64,000 nucleotides of DNA from an uncultured Clostridia bacterium (GTDB taxonomy: Bacteria; Bacillota; Clostridia; Oscillospirales; Ruminococcaceae), in NCBI GenBank assembly GCA_948473085.1, contig CAOKWH010000005.1, forward strand, positions 1 to 64,000, in the 5' to 3' direction. The translations under genes were made by a program, and so were the position numbers. Shown in pieces: positions 41,492 through 49,752 of this stretch (the first letter of the stretch is position 1; each line of letters opens with the position of its first letter). The notes under the pieces are model-generated. The model had not been told where the DNA came from. It saw only the letters and a program-made list of their open reading frames with translations, and did not search any database.

Positions 41492-41532
41492 AAAAATACC
41501 CTGGTACCAGTACGGTACCAGGGCTTTTTTTA
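41490..41532. terminator. Bidirectional terminator
   Basis: Perfect stem CCCTGGTACC (41499-41508) / GGTACCAGGG (41514-41523) with A-run before and T-run after. It separates the convergent ABC ATPase and serS genes. Confidence 0.88.
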
Positions 41533-41534
41533 TC

Positions 41535-42812
41535 TTACTTGATATACTCCATGCCGGCCATGTAGGGGCGCAGCGGCTCAGGAATGCGGATGGTGCCATC
41601 CTCCTGCAGGTTGTTCTCCAGGAAGGCGATGAGCATTCTCGGAGGAGCAACAACTGTGTTGTTCAGGGTGTGGGCAAAGTAGTTGCCCTCCTTGCCCCGG
41701 ATGCGGATGCCCAGGCGTCTGGCCTGCGCGTCGCCCAGGTTGGAGCAGCTGCCCACCTCAAAGTACTTTTTCTGGCGGGGGGACCAGGCCTCAACATCCA
41801 GGCTCTTCACCTTCAAGTCGGCCAGGTCGCCGGAGCAGCACTCCAGGGTGCGCACCGGAATATCCAGGGTGCGGAAGAAGTCCACTGTGTTGTTCCACAG
41901 CCGGTCGAACCACATGGGGCTCTCCTCCGGCTCGCATACAACCACCATCTCCTGCTTCTCAAACTGATGGATGCGGTAAACGCCCCGCTCCTCAATGCCG
42001 TGGGCGCCCACTTCCTTTCTAAAGCAGGGGGAGTAGCTGGTCAGGGCCTGGGGCAGGTCCTCCTTCTCCACAATCTGGTCGATGAACTTGCCAATCATCG
42101 AATGCTCCGAAGTACCGATGAGGTAGAGATCCTCCCCCTCAATCTTGTACATCATGTTTTCCATCTCGGTAAAGCTCATAACACCGGTTACTACATTGCC
42201 CCGAATCATAAAGGGAGGGATGTAGTAGGTGAAGCCGCGGTCAATCATAAAGTCCCGGGCATAGGAGAGGATGGCCGAATGCAGCCGGGCAATATTGCCC
42301 TTGAGGTAGTAAAAACCGTTGCCGCTGGTGCGCCGGGCGCTCTCCAAGTCCACGCCGTCCAGCCGCTCCATAATATCAATGTGGTAGGGAATCTCCCAAT
42401 CGGGCACTACCGGCTCGCCAAAGCGCTCCACCTCCACATTTTCGCTGTCGTCCTTGCCGATGGGCACGCTGGGGTCGATCATCTGGGGGATCACCATCAT
42501 GCGCTCCCGGATCTTCTTCTCCAGATCCTCCTCCAGGACTTCCAGCTCCTCCAGCTCCTTGCCCATCTGGGCGGCTCTGGCCTTTACCTCCTCGGCCTCG
42601 TCCTTCTTGCCCTGGGCCATCAGGCCGCCAATCTGCTTGGAAAGGGCGTTGCGCTCCCCCCGCAGGGTGTCTGCCCGGGTTTTGGCGTCCCGGAACTGCT
42701 GGTCAAGCTCCAGCACCTCGTCCACCAGCACCAGTTTTTGGTCCTGGAACTTCTTCTTAATATTTTCCTTTACTGCGTCAGGGTTGGCCCTGACAAATCT
42801 AATGTCAAGCAT
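41535..42812 (-). CDS. serS: Seryl-tRNA synthetase
   Basis: A 425-residue class II synthetase of normal length. N-terminal coiled-coil arm (about 25-105, LELDQQFRDAKTRADTLRGERNALSKQIGG), then motif 2 (CFRKEVGAHGIEERGVYRIHQFEKQEM) and motif 3 (TLNNTVVAPPRMLIAFLENN). It charges tRNA-Ser with serine. The start at 42812 is preferred over upstream in-frame codons that fall inside the T-box leader; GAAGGAGG precedes it. Regulated by the T-box at 42861-43132. Confidence 0.97.
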   Translation of the reverse strand: MLDIRFVRANPDAVKENIKKKFQDQKLVLVDEVLELDQQFRDAKTRADTLRGERNALSKQIGGLMAQGKKDEAEEVKARAAQMGKELEELEVLEEDLEKKIRERMMVIPQMIDPSVPIGKDDSENVEVERFGEPVVPDWEIPYHIDIMERLDGVDLESARRTSGNGFYYLKGNIARLHSAILSYARDFMIDRGFTYYIPPFMIRGNVVTGVMSFTEMENMMYKIEGEDLYLIGTSEHSMIGKFIDQIVEKEDLPQALTSYSPCFRKEVGAHGIEERGVYRIHQFEKQEMVVVCEPEESPMWFDRLWNNTVDFFRTLDIPVRTLECCSGDLADLKVKSLDVEAWSPRQKKYFEVGSCSNLGDAQARRLGIRIRGKEGNYFAHTLNNTVVAPPRMLIAFLENNLQEDGTIRIPEPLRPYMAGMEYIK

Positions 42813-42860
42813 GTTTTTTCCTCCTTCAAATTTTTGCTTGCCGGTGTGGGCACAGAGGAA

Positions 42861-43132
42861 CAAAATAAAAAGCCCCTGCCGAACCCATACCAAAAATATG
42901 GGACGGAAGGAACCCGCGTTGCCACCCAAATTGCCCGTCGGCACTGCCGCCGGGCCACTCAATGCTGTGCTGTAAAGGGCACCCCCTTCGGCTCATCGCC
43001 GAAAGCTCCGAGAGTGGAAAGGCCCGTCCCCCCACCGATTTTCACCAACCACCGGCTCTCTCTCGGGTTTCTGCGGCCGCAGCTCTCATCCCTGCTTACC
43101 ATCTGTTTTGAAACAGCAGGTGCTGTTTCAAT
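42861..43132 (-). ncRNA. T-box leader of serS
   Basis: Minus strand: a stem I region begins after the expected transcription start and includes GATGGTAAGCAGG, the AG-bulge region AGAGAG and a GTGAAAAT loop. The T-box sequence TGGGTGGCAACGCGGG lies at 42911-42928. The terminator stem CCCATA/TATGGG region with its T-run (complement of 42861-42872) follows. Uncharged tRNA-Ser should favour antitermination and raise serS expression. I could not fix the specifier codon with confidence. Confidence 0.9.
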
Positions 43133-43138
43133 ATAACT

Positions 43139-43167
43139 ACTATAATCGTTTCGCCACCTAAAGTCAA
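43139..43167 (-). promoter_or_regulatory. Promoter of serS
   Basis: Minus strand -35 TTGACT (43162-43167), 17-bp spacer, -10 TATAGT (43139-43144). Transcription would start near 43132 and run through the T-box leader. Confidence 0.65.
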
Positions 43168-43189
43168 GAGGAATTTTTGTTTTTCTGTA

Positions 43190-43223
43190 ACAAAAATCCC
43201 CCCTGCACAAAAATGCAAGGGGG
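43190..43223 (-). terminator. Intrinsic terminator
   Basis: Minus strand stem CCCCCTTGCA / TGCAGGGGGG followed by ATTTTTG. It closes the chemoreceptor/FMN-binding lipoprotein unit. Confidence 0.8.
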
Positions 43224-43260
43224 AACAGTTTATCCTACCGCCCAAAACCCTTTGGTATCC

Positions 43261-43704
43261 TTAATTACCGGTATCCACTATGGCAATGCTGGAATCCCCC
43301 AGGCGGGCCTGCTCCAGCACGGCCTGGGCCAGCACCTGGAACGACCCATGGGAGGAACTGGCCCCGGCAATGGCCTCAATCCCGCCCTGGCCCTGGCTTT
43401 CCAGCAGCTGGTTGGCATAGTTGCGGGTGTACTCGTTGGGGTAGGTGCCGTTGATATGCAGCATGTTTTGCATATAGGCGTTATCCCAGCTTTTGATAAA
43501 GCCGCTGGCATTTTCGGCATTGTATTCCACCGAAATGATAGTTCCACCCTTTACCAGTATGGTAATATATTCCTTCCAGCCGTGGCTGAACTCAGCCGCC
43601 TGGGCGGTATAATATCCGTCCTGAAGCCCGGTTTGCGCACTGCAGGCTGTCAGCAGCGACACACCCAGCAACAGGCTTAAAAGCAAGGTAAACAGTCGTT
43701 TCAT
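43261..43704 (-). CDS. FMN-binding domain lipoprotein
   Basis: A 147-residue lipoprotein (lipobox LTAC, Cys near 21). The mature part matches FMN-binding (FMN_bind, RnfG-like) lipoproteins: GLQDGYYTAQ at the start, EYITILVKGGTIISVEYNAENASGF in the middle and IEAIAGASSSHGSF, where the SS/T motif carries covalently bound flavin in relatives. It overlaps the chemoreceptor gene by 4 nt (ATGA), so translation is coupled. An extracytoplasmic redox or sensor role is inferred. Confidence 0.85.
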   Translation of the reverse strand: MKRLFTLLLSLLLGVSLLTACSAQTGLQDGYYTAQAAEFSHGWKEYITILVKGGTIISVEYNAENASGFIKSWDNAYMQNMLHINGTYPNEYTRNYANQLLESQGQGGIEAIAGASSSHGSFQVLAQAVLEQARLGDSSIAIVDTGN

Positions 43705-45686
43705 CTGCCGCCATTCTCCTTTAAAATAAATTTATCCACCCGGAGCTGAAGCGCCTCAGCCTCGGTTGCCAGCGAACCGCTGGACAGCTCGGTGGCCTCT
43801 GCGTTTTGCAGGTTGCGGTCCGCAATGGCGGAAATGGTATCAATACGCTCCTCCATAACAGCCAGCGCCATCTCCTGGCCCTGCACTGCCACCACCAGCT
43901 GATCCGAAATAGCGTTAATTTGGGCCGAAACATCCGAGATAGCCCGGAGCGAACCGGCCGTATCGGCTGTCAGCTCCACCCCGGTTTGGATGATGGTTTT
44001 GGTGTTGTTGGCCATCACTGTGGCGCTCTTCGCCGCCTCGGCGCTCTTGGCGGCCAGCTGCTTGACTTCATTGGCCACCACAGCAAAGCCCTTGCCTGCC
44101 GCACCGGCGTGGGCCGCCTCCACCGAGGCGTTAATAGCCAAGATATTGGTCTGGAATGCAATATCCTCAATATCCTTTGCAATTTTTGTTATCTGCTGGG
44201 CATAGCTGCTGATATTGTCCATAGCGGTGGACAGTTCGGCCATCTGCTCGTTGGCGCTTTGGATGCGTTTGGTAATCTCCACCGTCTGGGAGCGGGTCTG
44301 GTCACTGCTCTCGGTGACATCGGCCAGCCGTTCCTTCACATTGGCCACTTCCTGCACCAGCTCCTCGGCAGACTGGTTCTGCTCCATCGACGCCTGGTGC
44401 AGCTGGGCCGACTGGCTATTCAGCTGCCCCGCCGTTTCAGCCAGCCGATCGGCGGCGGACCGGAAGCCCAGGATGGTTTCGTTCAGCGATTCGGTGATGG
44501 TCTGCAAACTACCCTGGATCAGGACAAAATCGCCCTTATAGCCCACCCGTGGCCCGGTACGCAGGTCGCCGGCGGCAACCTGTGTCAGCACCTGCTGTAT
44601 ATCGGATATGTAGCGGTTTACGCTTTCCACTGTGTCGCCCAGCGTCTTGGTCATCAGTTCCAGTTCGTCCCCGGTACGCACCGGGAGAATCTCGGTGTGC
44701 AGGTCGCCCCCCGCCAGGGCTACCATCCGGTCGGTTACCTGCTGGACCGGGCGGGAGATGGAGCGGGAGAGCCGCAGCACCAGCAGAATGGAAATGCCAA
44801 AGCCCGCTAAGGCAGCCAAAACCGACACCATCATGGCGCTGCCAATAAAGTGGCTGTAGTCCGACTTGGGAATTTGGATAACCAGCGACCACTGGGTGCC
44901 CCGGATGGGGGAGAATGCCACCAGCATCTGTTCCCCGGCTATGGGCAGCTCGATGGCTCCGGTTTCGCCGGTAGTTACCCGGGCCTCGGCATCGGCGTTG
45001 CCGTCGCTGAGCTGCGCCAGGGTGCTCCGGTTGAGCACCAGCGCCTGCTCCGGATGGCCGGTGACAAGGCCCTCCCGGTTGACCATGTAGGCTGTGCCGG
45101 TTCTGCCGATGTTAATACTGCTGATTACATCGTTAAGCGTATCATATTTATAGACACTCACCACATACTGGGCGGTCTGGCCATCCGCCTTCACCGGCAT
45201 GCCCATGGTAATGCCCAGCTTACCCTGGTAGGTGGTGGTGGAGTCGGTTGTTAAATTATCTGTTTCCCGCAAAAGGCTCAAAAACTCGCCTTCCAGGCGT
45301 GCCGGCGCACCATCCAGCCCTTGTATCAGCTGTCCATCCAGGCTGTACAGGGCGATGGAGTACAGTTCATAAATCTCTGCCGCTTCCTCCAGCACGGCAG
45401 CGCGGTTTTCCGGCACATCCGCCTGCAATCTGGGGTCGTCCGCAATGGCCATCATCCGGTCGGCCAGCATGTGGATATTGGCCTCCACCGTCTTGGCAGA
45501 CTGCCGGGCCATTGGCTGCAGGCTGTCCAGCAAAATGCTGTTCGCAAGCGATTGCATGGATAGCGCCATAATAACGCAGCATGTCACCACCAATATCAGG
45601 ATATTCAGCGTGGTGCTCCTTAGTATCCGTCCATTCAGGCTCCGTTTCATACCCCGGGCGCCGTTGGGGCCTGCTTGCTGTTCCAT
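43701..45686 (-). CDS. Methyl-accepting chemotaxis protein (dCache)
   Basis: A 661-residue chemoreceptor. A first membrane segment (about 20-42) is followed by a dCache-type extracytoplasmic sensor (about 50-290). A second membrane segment (about 295-315), a HAMP domain and a C-terminal signalling domain follow, with a hairpin tip near VVANEVKQLAAKSAEAAKSA. It should relay an external signal to CheA/CheW. Start chosen at 45686; the spacing to GGAG is long, and an in-frame start at 45650 is possible. The FMN-binding lipoprotein gene is coupled downstream. Confidence 0.9.
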   Translation of the reverse strand: MEQQAGPNGARGMKRSLNGRILRSTTLNILILVVTCCVIMALSMQSLANSILLDSLQPMARQSAKTVEANIHMLADRMMAIADDPRLQADVPENRAAVLEEAAEIYELYSIALYSLDGQLIQGLDGAPARLEGEFLSLLRETDNLTTDSTTTYQGKLGITMGMPVKADGQTAQYVVSVYKYDTLNDVISSINIGRTGTAYMVNREGLVTGHPEQALVLNRSTLAQLSDGNADAEARVTTGETGAIELPIAGEQMLVAFSPIRGTQWSLVIQIPKSDYSHFIGSAMMVSVLAALAGFGISILLVLRLSRSISRPVQQVTDRMVALAGGDLHTEILPVRTGDELELMTKTLGDTVESVNRYISDIQQVLTQVAAGDLRTGPRVGYKGDFVLIQGSLQTITESLNETILGFRSAADRLAETAGQLNSQSAQLHQASMEQNQSAEELVQEVANVKERLADVTESSDQTRSQTVEITKRIQSANEQMAELSTAMDNISSYAQQITKIAKDIEDIAFQTNILAINASVEAAHAGAAGKGFAVVANEVKQLAAKSAEAAKSATVMANNTKTIIQTGVELTADTAGSLRAISDVSAQINAISDQLVVAVQGQEMALAVMEERIDTISAIADRNLQNAEATELSSGSLATEAEALQLRVDKFILKENGGR

Positions 45687-45960
45687 CACAATTCCCACCG
45701 CTCCTTTTTTGGAATTTTTGTTGCTATGCAAAACAAAAGCCACTCGCTTGCGCTCCGGCCAGGCGCCCTCAGCGCCCTTTGCCGGACTGTAAACGATAGA
45801 CTTTTTCGGGAATTAGTATACCATATCCTGCCTGTAAAGGGAAGTGTTTTTGTCATGTTTTCTCCCCTTCCCCCCAGCTTTTGCTGCCGGCCGCCAGTGG
45901 AGTAAAAAAGAAGTTGCAGGGGGAAATCCGCCGCCTTTCATCTCAGCTTTTCCCGGATAG

Positions 45961-46064
45961 GGAAAAGTTTTTCACACTTTCCACAGACTTGTCCACCATT
46001 TTCTGTGGAAAACTCGGTTGAAAGTGTGGAAAACTCCCGGTTTTCCACCCCAAAACGGCCGTAT
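45961..46064. repeat. Inverted-repeat cluster with DnaA-box-like motifs
   Basis: Within a 553-bp noncoding region there are several TTTCCACA/TGTGGAAA-type motifs: CTTTCCACAG near 45977, CTGTGGAAAACT near 46002, GTGTGGAAAACT near 46025 and GGTTTTCCACCC near 46039. Two are arranged as inverted repeats, e.g. TTTTTCACACTTTC (from 45967) and GAAAGTGTGGAAAA (from 46019). They resemble DnaA boxes (TTATCCACA) with one mismatch. AT-rich DNA follows. No replication gene is nearby. Confidence 0.4.
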
Positions 46065-46197
46065 AAACCCAAAAGGAACGGTTTAAAACCCTACCAAGAG
46101 TTGGTTAAATATTCTGTCGGTTTTTCCCCCTTTTTTAGGGCCTTTGCCAGGCAAAGGGGGAAAATTTGCAGGAAATTACCGCCACACTGTCGAAAAA

Positions 46198-46232
46198 GCA
46201 AAAAAACAGGCCCCTGCAGTGCAGGAGCCTGA
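46198..46232 (-). terminator. Intrinsic terminator
   Basis: Minus strand stem CAGGCTCCTGCA / TGCAGGGGCCTG followed by a run of T (complement of 46201-46206). It closes the glycosyltransferase/flippase-like operon. Confidence 0.82.
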
Positions 46233-46239
46233 GCTGTTT

Positions 46240-47373
46240 TTATTCTGTCTGTTGGCAGGGCAGTGTTCTTCCGGCCAGATGCCGGGCAAAGTAGACCCCC
46301 ACCACAATGGGCAGATAGAAGGTGAACATCCGCCAGAGCAGAATAGCCACGCTGACACTGCCCGAGCTTTTAAAGAACATCTGGAAGAACATATAGAAGC
46401 TCCCCTCCGCCCCGCCGGACGCCCCAGGCAGCGGCACAAAGGAGGAGATCATCAGGATAAAGGCGGCTGCCGCCACCACCTCCGCTATCTGCAAACGGGG
46501 AATGCCCAGGGCCATCAGCACACAGTAGGGTACCAGGAAAAAGGCGGTGAGCTGCAAAACGGTCATACCCGCCATGGCCAGCATCAGCCGGCCCTCCCGG
46601 CGCAGCTGGGTAAAGCCCTGGTGGAAGGCGGCAATTTCCCGGTCGATGTTCGCATCGGCGGCCTCCGGGTCGGCAACCACCCGCAGGCGGCCCAAAATGG
46701 CTGTGCAGCTGTGAAAAAAGCTGCCGGTAATCCGGGGGAAGAACCCCACGCAGAACAGCACTGCCACCACAGCGGTGTTGACAACAAAGCCGATGAGCGC
46801 CAGCCGGGAGAAACCGGAGATATTGCGGGTAAAGCTCCTGTATGCAAAGGTGAGCACCGCCCCGGAGTAGAACGCCAGCACCGTCTGGTACACAATAAAC
46901 TTGGCCAGCAGCACCGAGCTGGCCTTGCCCACCGGCATACCCCGGCGCACCATGTAATAGGCCTGTACCGGCTGGCCGCCGCTGGCAAACGGGGTGATGC
47001 AGTTAAACAGCTGCCCAATCATCGAGGTTATTACCGAGGTTTGCACCCGCTGCTTCTCCCAGGCCTTGCAGGCCGCCAGGTGCAGGCAGGCGCTCTCCAA
47101 GGCCCAGTAGCACAGCATACAGCCCACCCCGGCCAGCAGCCAGACCTTGTCCGCGCCGGCCAGAGAGCGGAAGATAACCTCCGGGCCATCGGCCAACAGC
47201 GCCGCGCCGATACTGCCCACCGCCACCAGGATGATAACTCCGATACTCCACTTATTGCTTCCGGCCTCTTTGGGCGGCATCACCGCTGGAGAGGGCACCG
47301 ACCCGTCCGGTTGGGAACAGGGGTTTTGCAAGGCGCCGTTTGATTTTTTGGGGTCGTTTGGATAGGATGTCAT
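46240..47373 (-). CDS. Lysylphosphatidylglycerol-synthase-type TM protein (flippase-like)
   Basis: A 377-residue membrane protein with about eight hydrophobic segments after a polar, Pro-rich N-terminus of about 40 residues. The pattern (ITPFASGGQPVQAYYMVRRG, SFVPLPGASGGAEGSFYMFF) matches the LPG_synthase_TM/UPF0104 family, seen as flippase domains in MprF and AglD. The start at 47373 has GGAGGAG with a 9-nt spacer. Its first 122 nt lie inside the glycosyltransferase gene in another frame, so the N-terminal polar tail is dual coding. Likely moves or presents the lipid product of that enzyme. Confidence 0.85.
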   Translation of the reverse strand: MTSYPNDPKKSNGALQNPCSQPDGSVPSPAVMPPKEAGSNKWSIGVIILVAVGSIGAALLADGPEVIFRSLAGADKVWLLAGVGCMLCYWALESACLHLAACKAWEKQRVQTSVITSMIGQLFNCITPFASGGQPVQAYYMVRRGMPVGKASSVLLAKFIVYQTVLAFYSGAVLTFAYRSFTRNISGFSRLALIGFVVNTAVVAVLFCVGFFPRITGSFFHSCTAILGRLRVVADPEAADANIDREIAAFHQGFTQLRREGRLMLAMAGMTVLQLTAFFLVPYCVLMALGIPRLQIAEVVAAAAFILMISSFVPLPGASGGAEGSFYMFFQMFFKSSGSVSVAILLWRMFTFYLPIVVGVYFARHLAGRTLPCQQTE

Positions 47374-48376
47374 GATAAAAACTCCTCCACATCTTTGCCA
47401 CATTTTCCCGGCTGTAAAAGGCATGGCCTTGGGCAGAGCGCTCCCGGGCAGCAGCATAATAGTCCGGCTCGGTACACAGCCGGCGAATCTCCTGTTCAAA
47501 GCCCGCCACATCCTCCGCCCGGAGATAGAAATCGAACAGGATGTCGTGATAAATATCCAAATCCCGCAATAGGATGGGGGTGTGGCAGTTCATGGATTCC
47601 AGTATGGTCATGGGAAACAGTTCCTCAAAGGAGGGGAGCAGCATCAGGTCGGTGAGGTTGTACAGCTCGTTCATCCGTTCCCGGTCAATCAGGCCCAGCA
47701 GCTTAAAGTTTTCCGGCGGGTTCTCCAAAATGCGCTTAATCTCGTCGTGCCCATCCGAAATCAGGCCGAAGGCAAAGCTGCCCGCCCACAAAAAGGTGAC
47801 CTCCGGCATCCGCCGGGCCAGCTCGATATAGTCAAAAAAGCCCTTGCGCTTTTGCAGCTGGCCGGCGCAGAACACAATAAAGGCGTCCTCCCGCACCCCG
47901 TACTTGGCCCGCAGTGCCGCCTTTTCCTCCTGGGGCAGGGGGTAAAACTTCTCCTCTGAAACAAAGTTTGGGATGTAGGTTACTTTGCCAGGGTCCACGC
48001 CGTACTTGGCCAGCTCCCCAATAAAATAGGGGTTCACAGTTACCAGGTAGTCCATACTCTTATAAAAATGGATGACATATTTATAGAACACATCCCGGAT
48101 GTTATCCGGCAGTTTCAAGCTGTTTTCCAGCGTTTCCGGCAAAAAGTGCACATACCCCACCGAAACACAGCGCCCCCGGGCAAGGCCCTGCAGCAGATAA
48201 AATTCCGGGTTGATAGTGTGGTAGTGCATAATATCGCAGATGGCGTGCCGGTTTTCATGGCAGATAAATTCGTCTGCCAGTTCGGTTTTTACCAGTTCCA
48301 CCTGTTCAATATAGGCGGAAAGCACCCCCTGCCCCTTGACACTGTCGGCATGGGAGAGCATATTGATGGTATACAT
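47252..48376 (-). CDS. Family-4-type glycosyltransferase, probably lipid-linked
   Basis: A 374-residue GT-B glycosyltransferase. N-terminal NMLSHADSVKGQGVLSAYIEQVELV resembles diacylglycerol glucosyltransferases. A C-terminal donor site shows PSFEELFPMTILESMNCHTP with the E-x7-E signature. It probably adds a sugar to diacylglycerol for membrane glycolipid or lipoteichoic-acid anchors; the sugar is not defined. Its last 40 codons overlap the flippase-like gene. An adjacent membrane flippase-like partner supports a glycolipid role. Confidence 0.85.
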   Translation of the reverse strand: MYTINMLSHADSVKGQGVLSAYIEQVELVKTELADEFICHENRHAICDIMHYHTINPEFYLLQGLARGRCVSVGYVHFLPETLENSLKLPDNIRDVFYKYVIHFYKSMDYLVTVNPYFIGELAKYGVDPGKVTYIPNFVSEEKFYPLPQEEKAALRAKYGVREDAFIVFCAGQLQKRKGFFDYIELARRMPEVTFLWAGSFAFGLISDGHDEIKRILENPPENFKLLGLIDRERMNELYNLTDLMLLPSFEELFPMTILESMNCHTPILLRDLDIYHDILFDFYLRAEDVAGFEQEIRRLCTEPDYYAAARERSAQGHAFYSRENVAKMWRSFYHDILSKRPQKIKRRLAKPLFPTGRVGALSSGDAAQRGRKQ

Positions 48377-48572
48377 GGGTTTTTTCCACTCCTCTGTAGC
48401 CTATAACTGTACTGCTCCGACTAATACAGCTACATTATATCGAATTATACCGCATAATACAAGCGATATTCATAAAAATTACGCATTTGGTAACATAAAA
48501 ATAAAATATAGCGTGTTTTGGGGCAGTTTTCCCGCCTTTGCCAGGAAAATTTTAAGATTTTGCTAAAACTGC

Positions 48573-48601
48573 TTGACTTGTCGGGCCGGATGTGCTATTA
48601 T
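48573..48601 (+). promoter_or_regulatory. Promoter of tRNA-Arg
   Basis: Plus strand -35 TTGACT (48573-48578), 17-bp spacer, -10 TATTAT (48596-48601), about 24 bp before the tRNA. Confidence 0.65.
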
Positions 48602-48624
48602 TATCTGGCCGTAAAGAATATTGT

Positions 48625-48701
48625 GCGCCAGTAGCTCAGCTGGATAGAGTGACTGGCTACGAACCAGTAGGTCAGGGGTTCGAGTCCCTTCTGGCGCACC
48701 A
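48625..48701 (+). tRNA. tRNA-Arg (ACG)
   Basis: Acceptor stem GCGCCAG / CTGGCGC with encoded CCA. D-arm TAGCTCAGCTGGATAGAG, anticodon arm CTGGCTACGAACCAG with anticodon ACG (48659-48661), and T-arm GGGGTTCGAGTCCC. Length 77 nt including CCA. A strong promoter (48573-48601) and terminator (48710-48757) make it a single-gene unit. Confidence 0.97.
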
Positions 48702-48709
48702 AGCCAATA

Positions 48710-48757
48710 TAATCCGAGCCTATTTCCAATCGCGGAGATGGGCTCGGATTATTTTTT
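48710..48757 (+). terminator. Terminator after tRNA-Arg
   Basis: The stem TAATCCGAGCC (48710-48720) / GGCTCGGATTA (48741-48751) is followed by TTTTTT. Confidence 0.88.
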
Positions 48758-48872
48758 AACTCCCTTTTCGGAATTGTGTACCCAGATAATATGAGCCTAT
48801 AAATATACATTACGGGTGACAGGCAAATATTTTGTATTCAAATATTAAATCAGGTTTTGGGGAGGTGTGACC

Positions 48873-49424
48873 ATGATTTTACAAAATGAAATATGTCACA
48901 TTGAAATCAATATTGACGAAACATATACCGTTGACTCGGTAGATAATCGCCATTACGATGTAACATTGAATCCAGAACATTATCGGCACAACGATTTGTC
49001 AAAAACACTGTCAATTCATATTGGCTTATATGCAAGAGAATTTCAAGTAGCGCTGATTGGACCGTATCATTCATATGATTTGGATTGTGCCGTTCTGCAA
49101 GATGACATTCTTACAGTTCTACAAGACAACATGATAACGCAGATAAAGATTACCGATGCCTATATAATTCGCCATGTTGTGCTGGACTGTTTGGGTTGTA
49201 ACTTTGCAATTTATAAAGTTGAAAAGGGATATGTTATCTATGGAGAAATTGAAATAATGATGTTGGACTTGGATTTTAAGAAACAATGGTCATTTTCTGG
49301 AAAAGATATATTTGTTTCTATTTCAAACAGAGAACCATTTACAATACGTGAAAACTTGATTTGCCTGTACGATTTTGAGAATAACTACTATGAAATAGAT
49401 TTTAATGGAAAGCAGATCATATAG
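48873..49424 (+). CDS. Hypothetical protein, 183 aa, AT-rich
   Basis: A 183-residue soluble protein rich in Ile, Asp and Tyr with many predicted beta strands (IEINIDETYTVDSVDNRHYDV, TQIKITDAYIIRHVVLDCLG). No known domain. GGGGAGG precedes the ATG at 48873; a GTG two codons upstream is less likely. The coding DNA is markedly more AT-rich than all neighbours and directly follows a tRNA gene, a common spot for acquired DNA, though no integrase or flanking repeat is seen. Confidence 0.7.
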   Translation: MILQNEICHIEINIDETYTVDSVDNRHYDVTLNPEHYRHNDLSKTLSIHIGLYAREFQVALIGPYHSYDLDCAVLQDDILTVLQDNMITQIKITDAYIIRHVVLDCLGCNFAIYKVEKGYVIYGEIEIMMLDLDFKKQWSFSGKDIFVSISNREPFTIRENLICLYDFENNYYEIDFNGKQII

Positions 49425-49658
49425 CTTCCGTGAGTTGTTAAGCGGATGCAAAAGCAGTAATTATATGCACGAATTTGTATTATATTTCAAGCTTTGTGCA
49501 GTAGGAACACTTTTCCGAAAAGGGAGTTTTTTTAACCATGATAAAGCCTCCTATCTTCGCAACGGGGTAGTGCAAGGCCACCCTTTCCCCGGAAGATCCA
49601 GTACCCCCGGTGCGGCGGGAGGCGAAAAATGTCCCCTTTATGGCCACAGGCTTTTTTG

Positions 49659-49683
49659 AACCACTCGCTGGGCGAGTGGTTTT
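49659..49683 (+). terminator. Intrinsic terminator
   Basis: Stem AACCACTCGC (49659-49668) / GCGAGTGGTT (49672-49681) followed by TTT. It is the first terminator downstream of the AT-rich orphan gene. The region 49425-49658 otherwise shows no gene. Confidence 0.65.
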
Positions 49684-49690
49684 CTGTATA

Positions 49691-49733
49691 CAAACAAACG
49701 GCGGCGCAGTTTTCTCTGCGCCGCCGCTTTTTA
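49691..49733. terminator. Strong bidirectional hairpin terminator
   Basis: An 11-bp GC-only stem CGGCGGCGCAG / CTGCGCCGCCG with TTTTTATT on the plus side and TTTGTTTG on the minus side. It lies 20 bp past the stop of the leftward 49753-50706 gene. Confidence 0.78.
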
Positions 49734-49752
49734 TTGCCCTGCCGGGAAAAAA

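Noticed and set aside
45961..46064. Chromosomal origin of replication
   Set aside because: The DnaA-like boxes are imperfect and no dnaA, dnaN, recF or gyr gene is near. It is kept only as a repeat cluster.
49405..49659. Small plus-strand open frame between the AT-rich gene and the terminator
   Set aside because: It overlaps the previous gene without a ribosome site and is low in coding signal. It is treated as noncoding.
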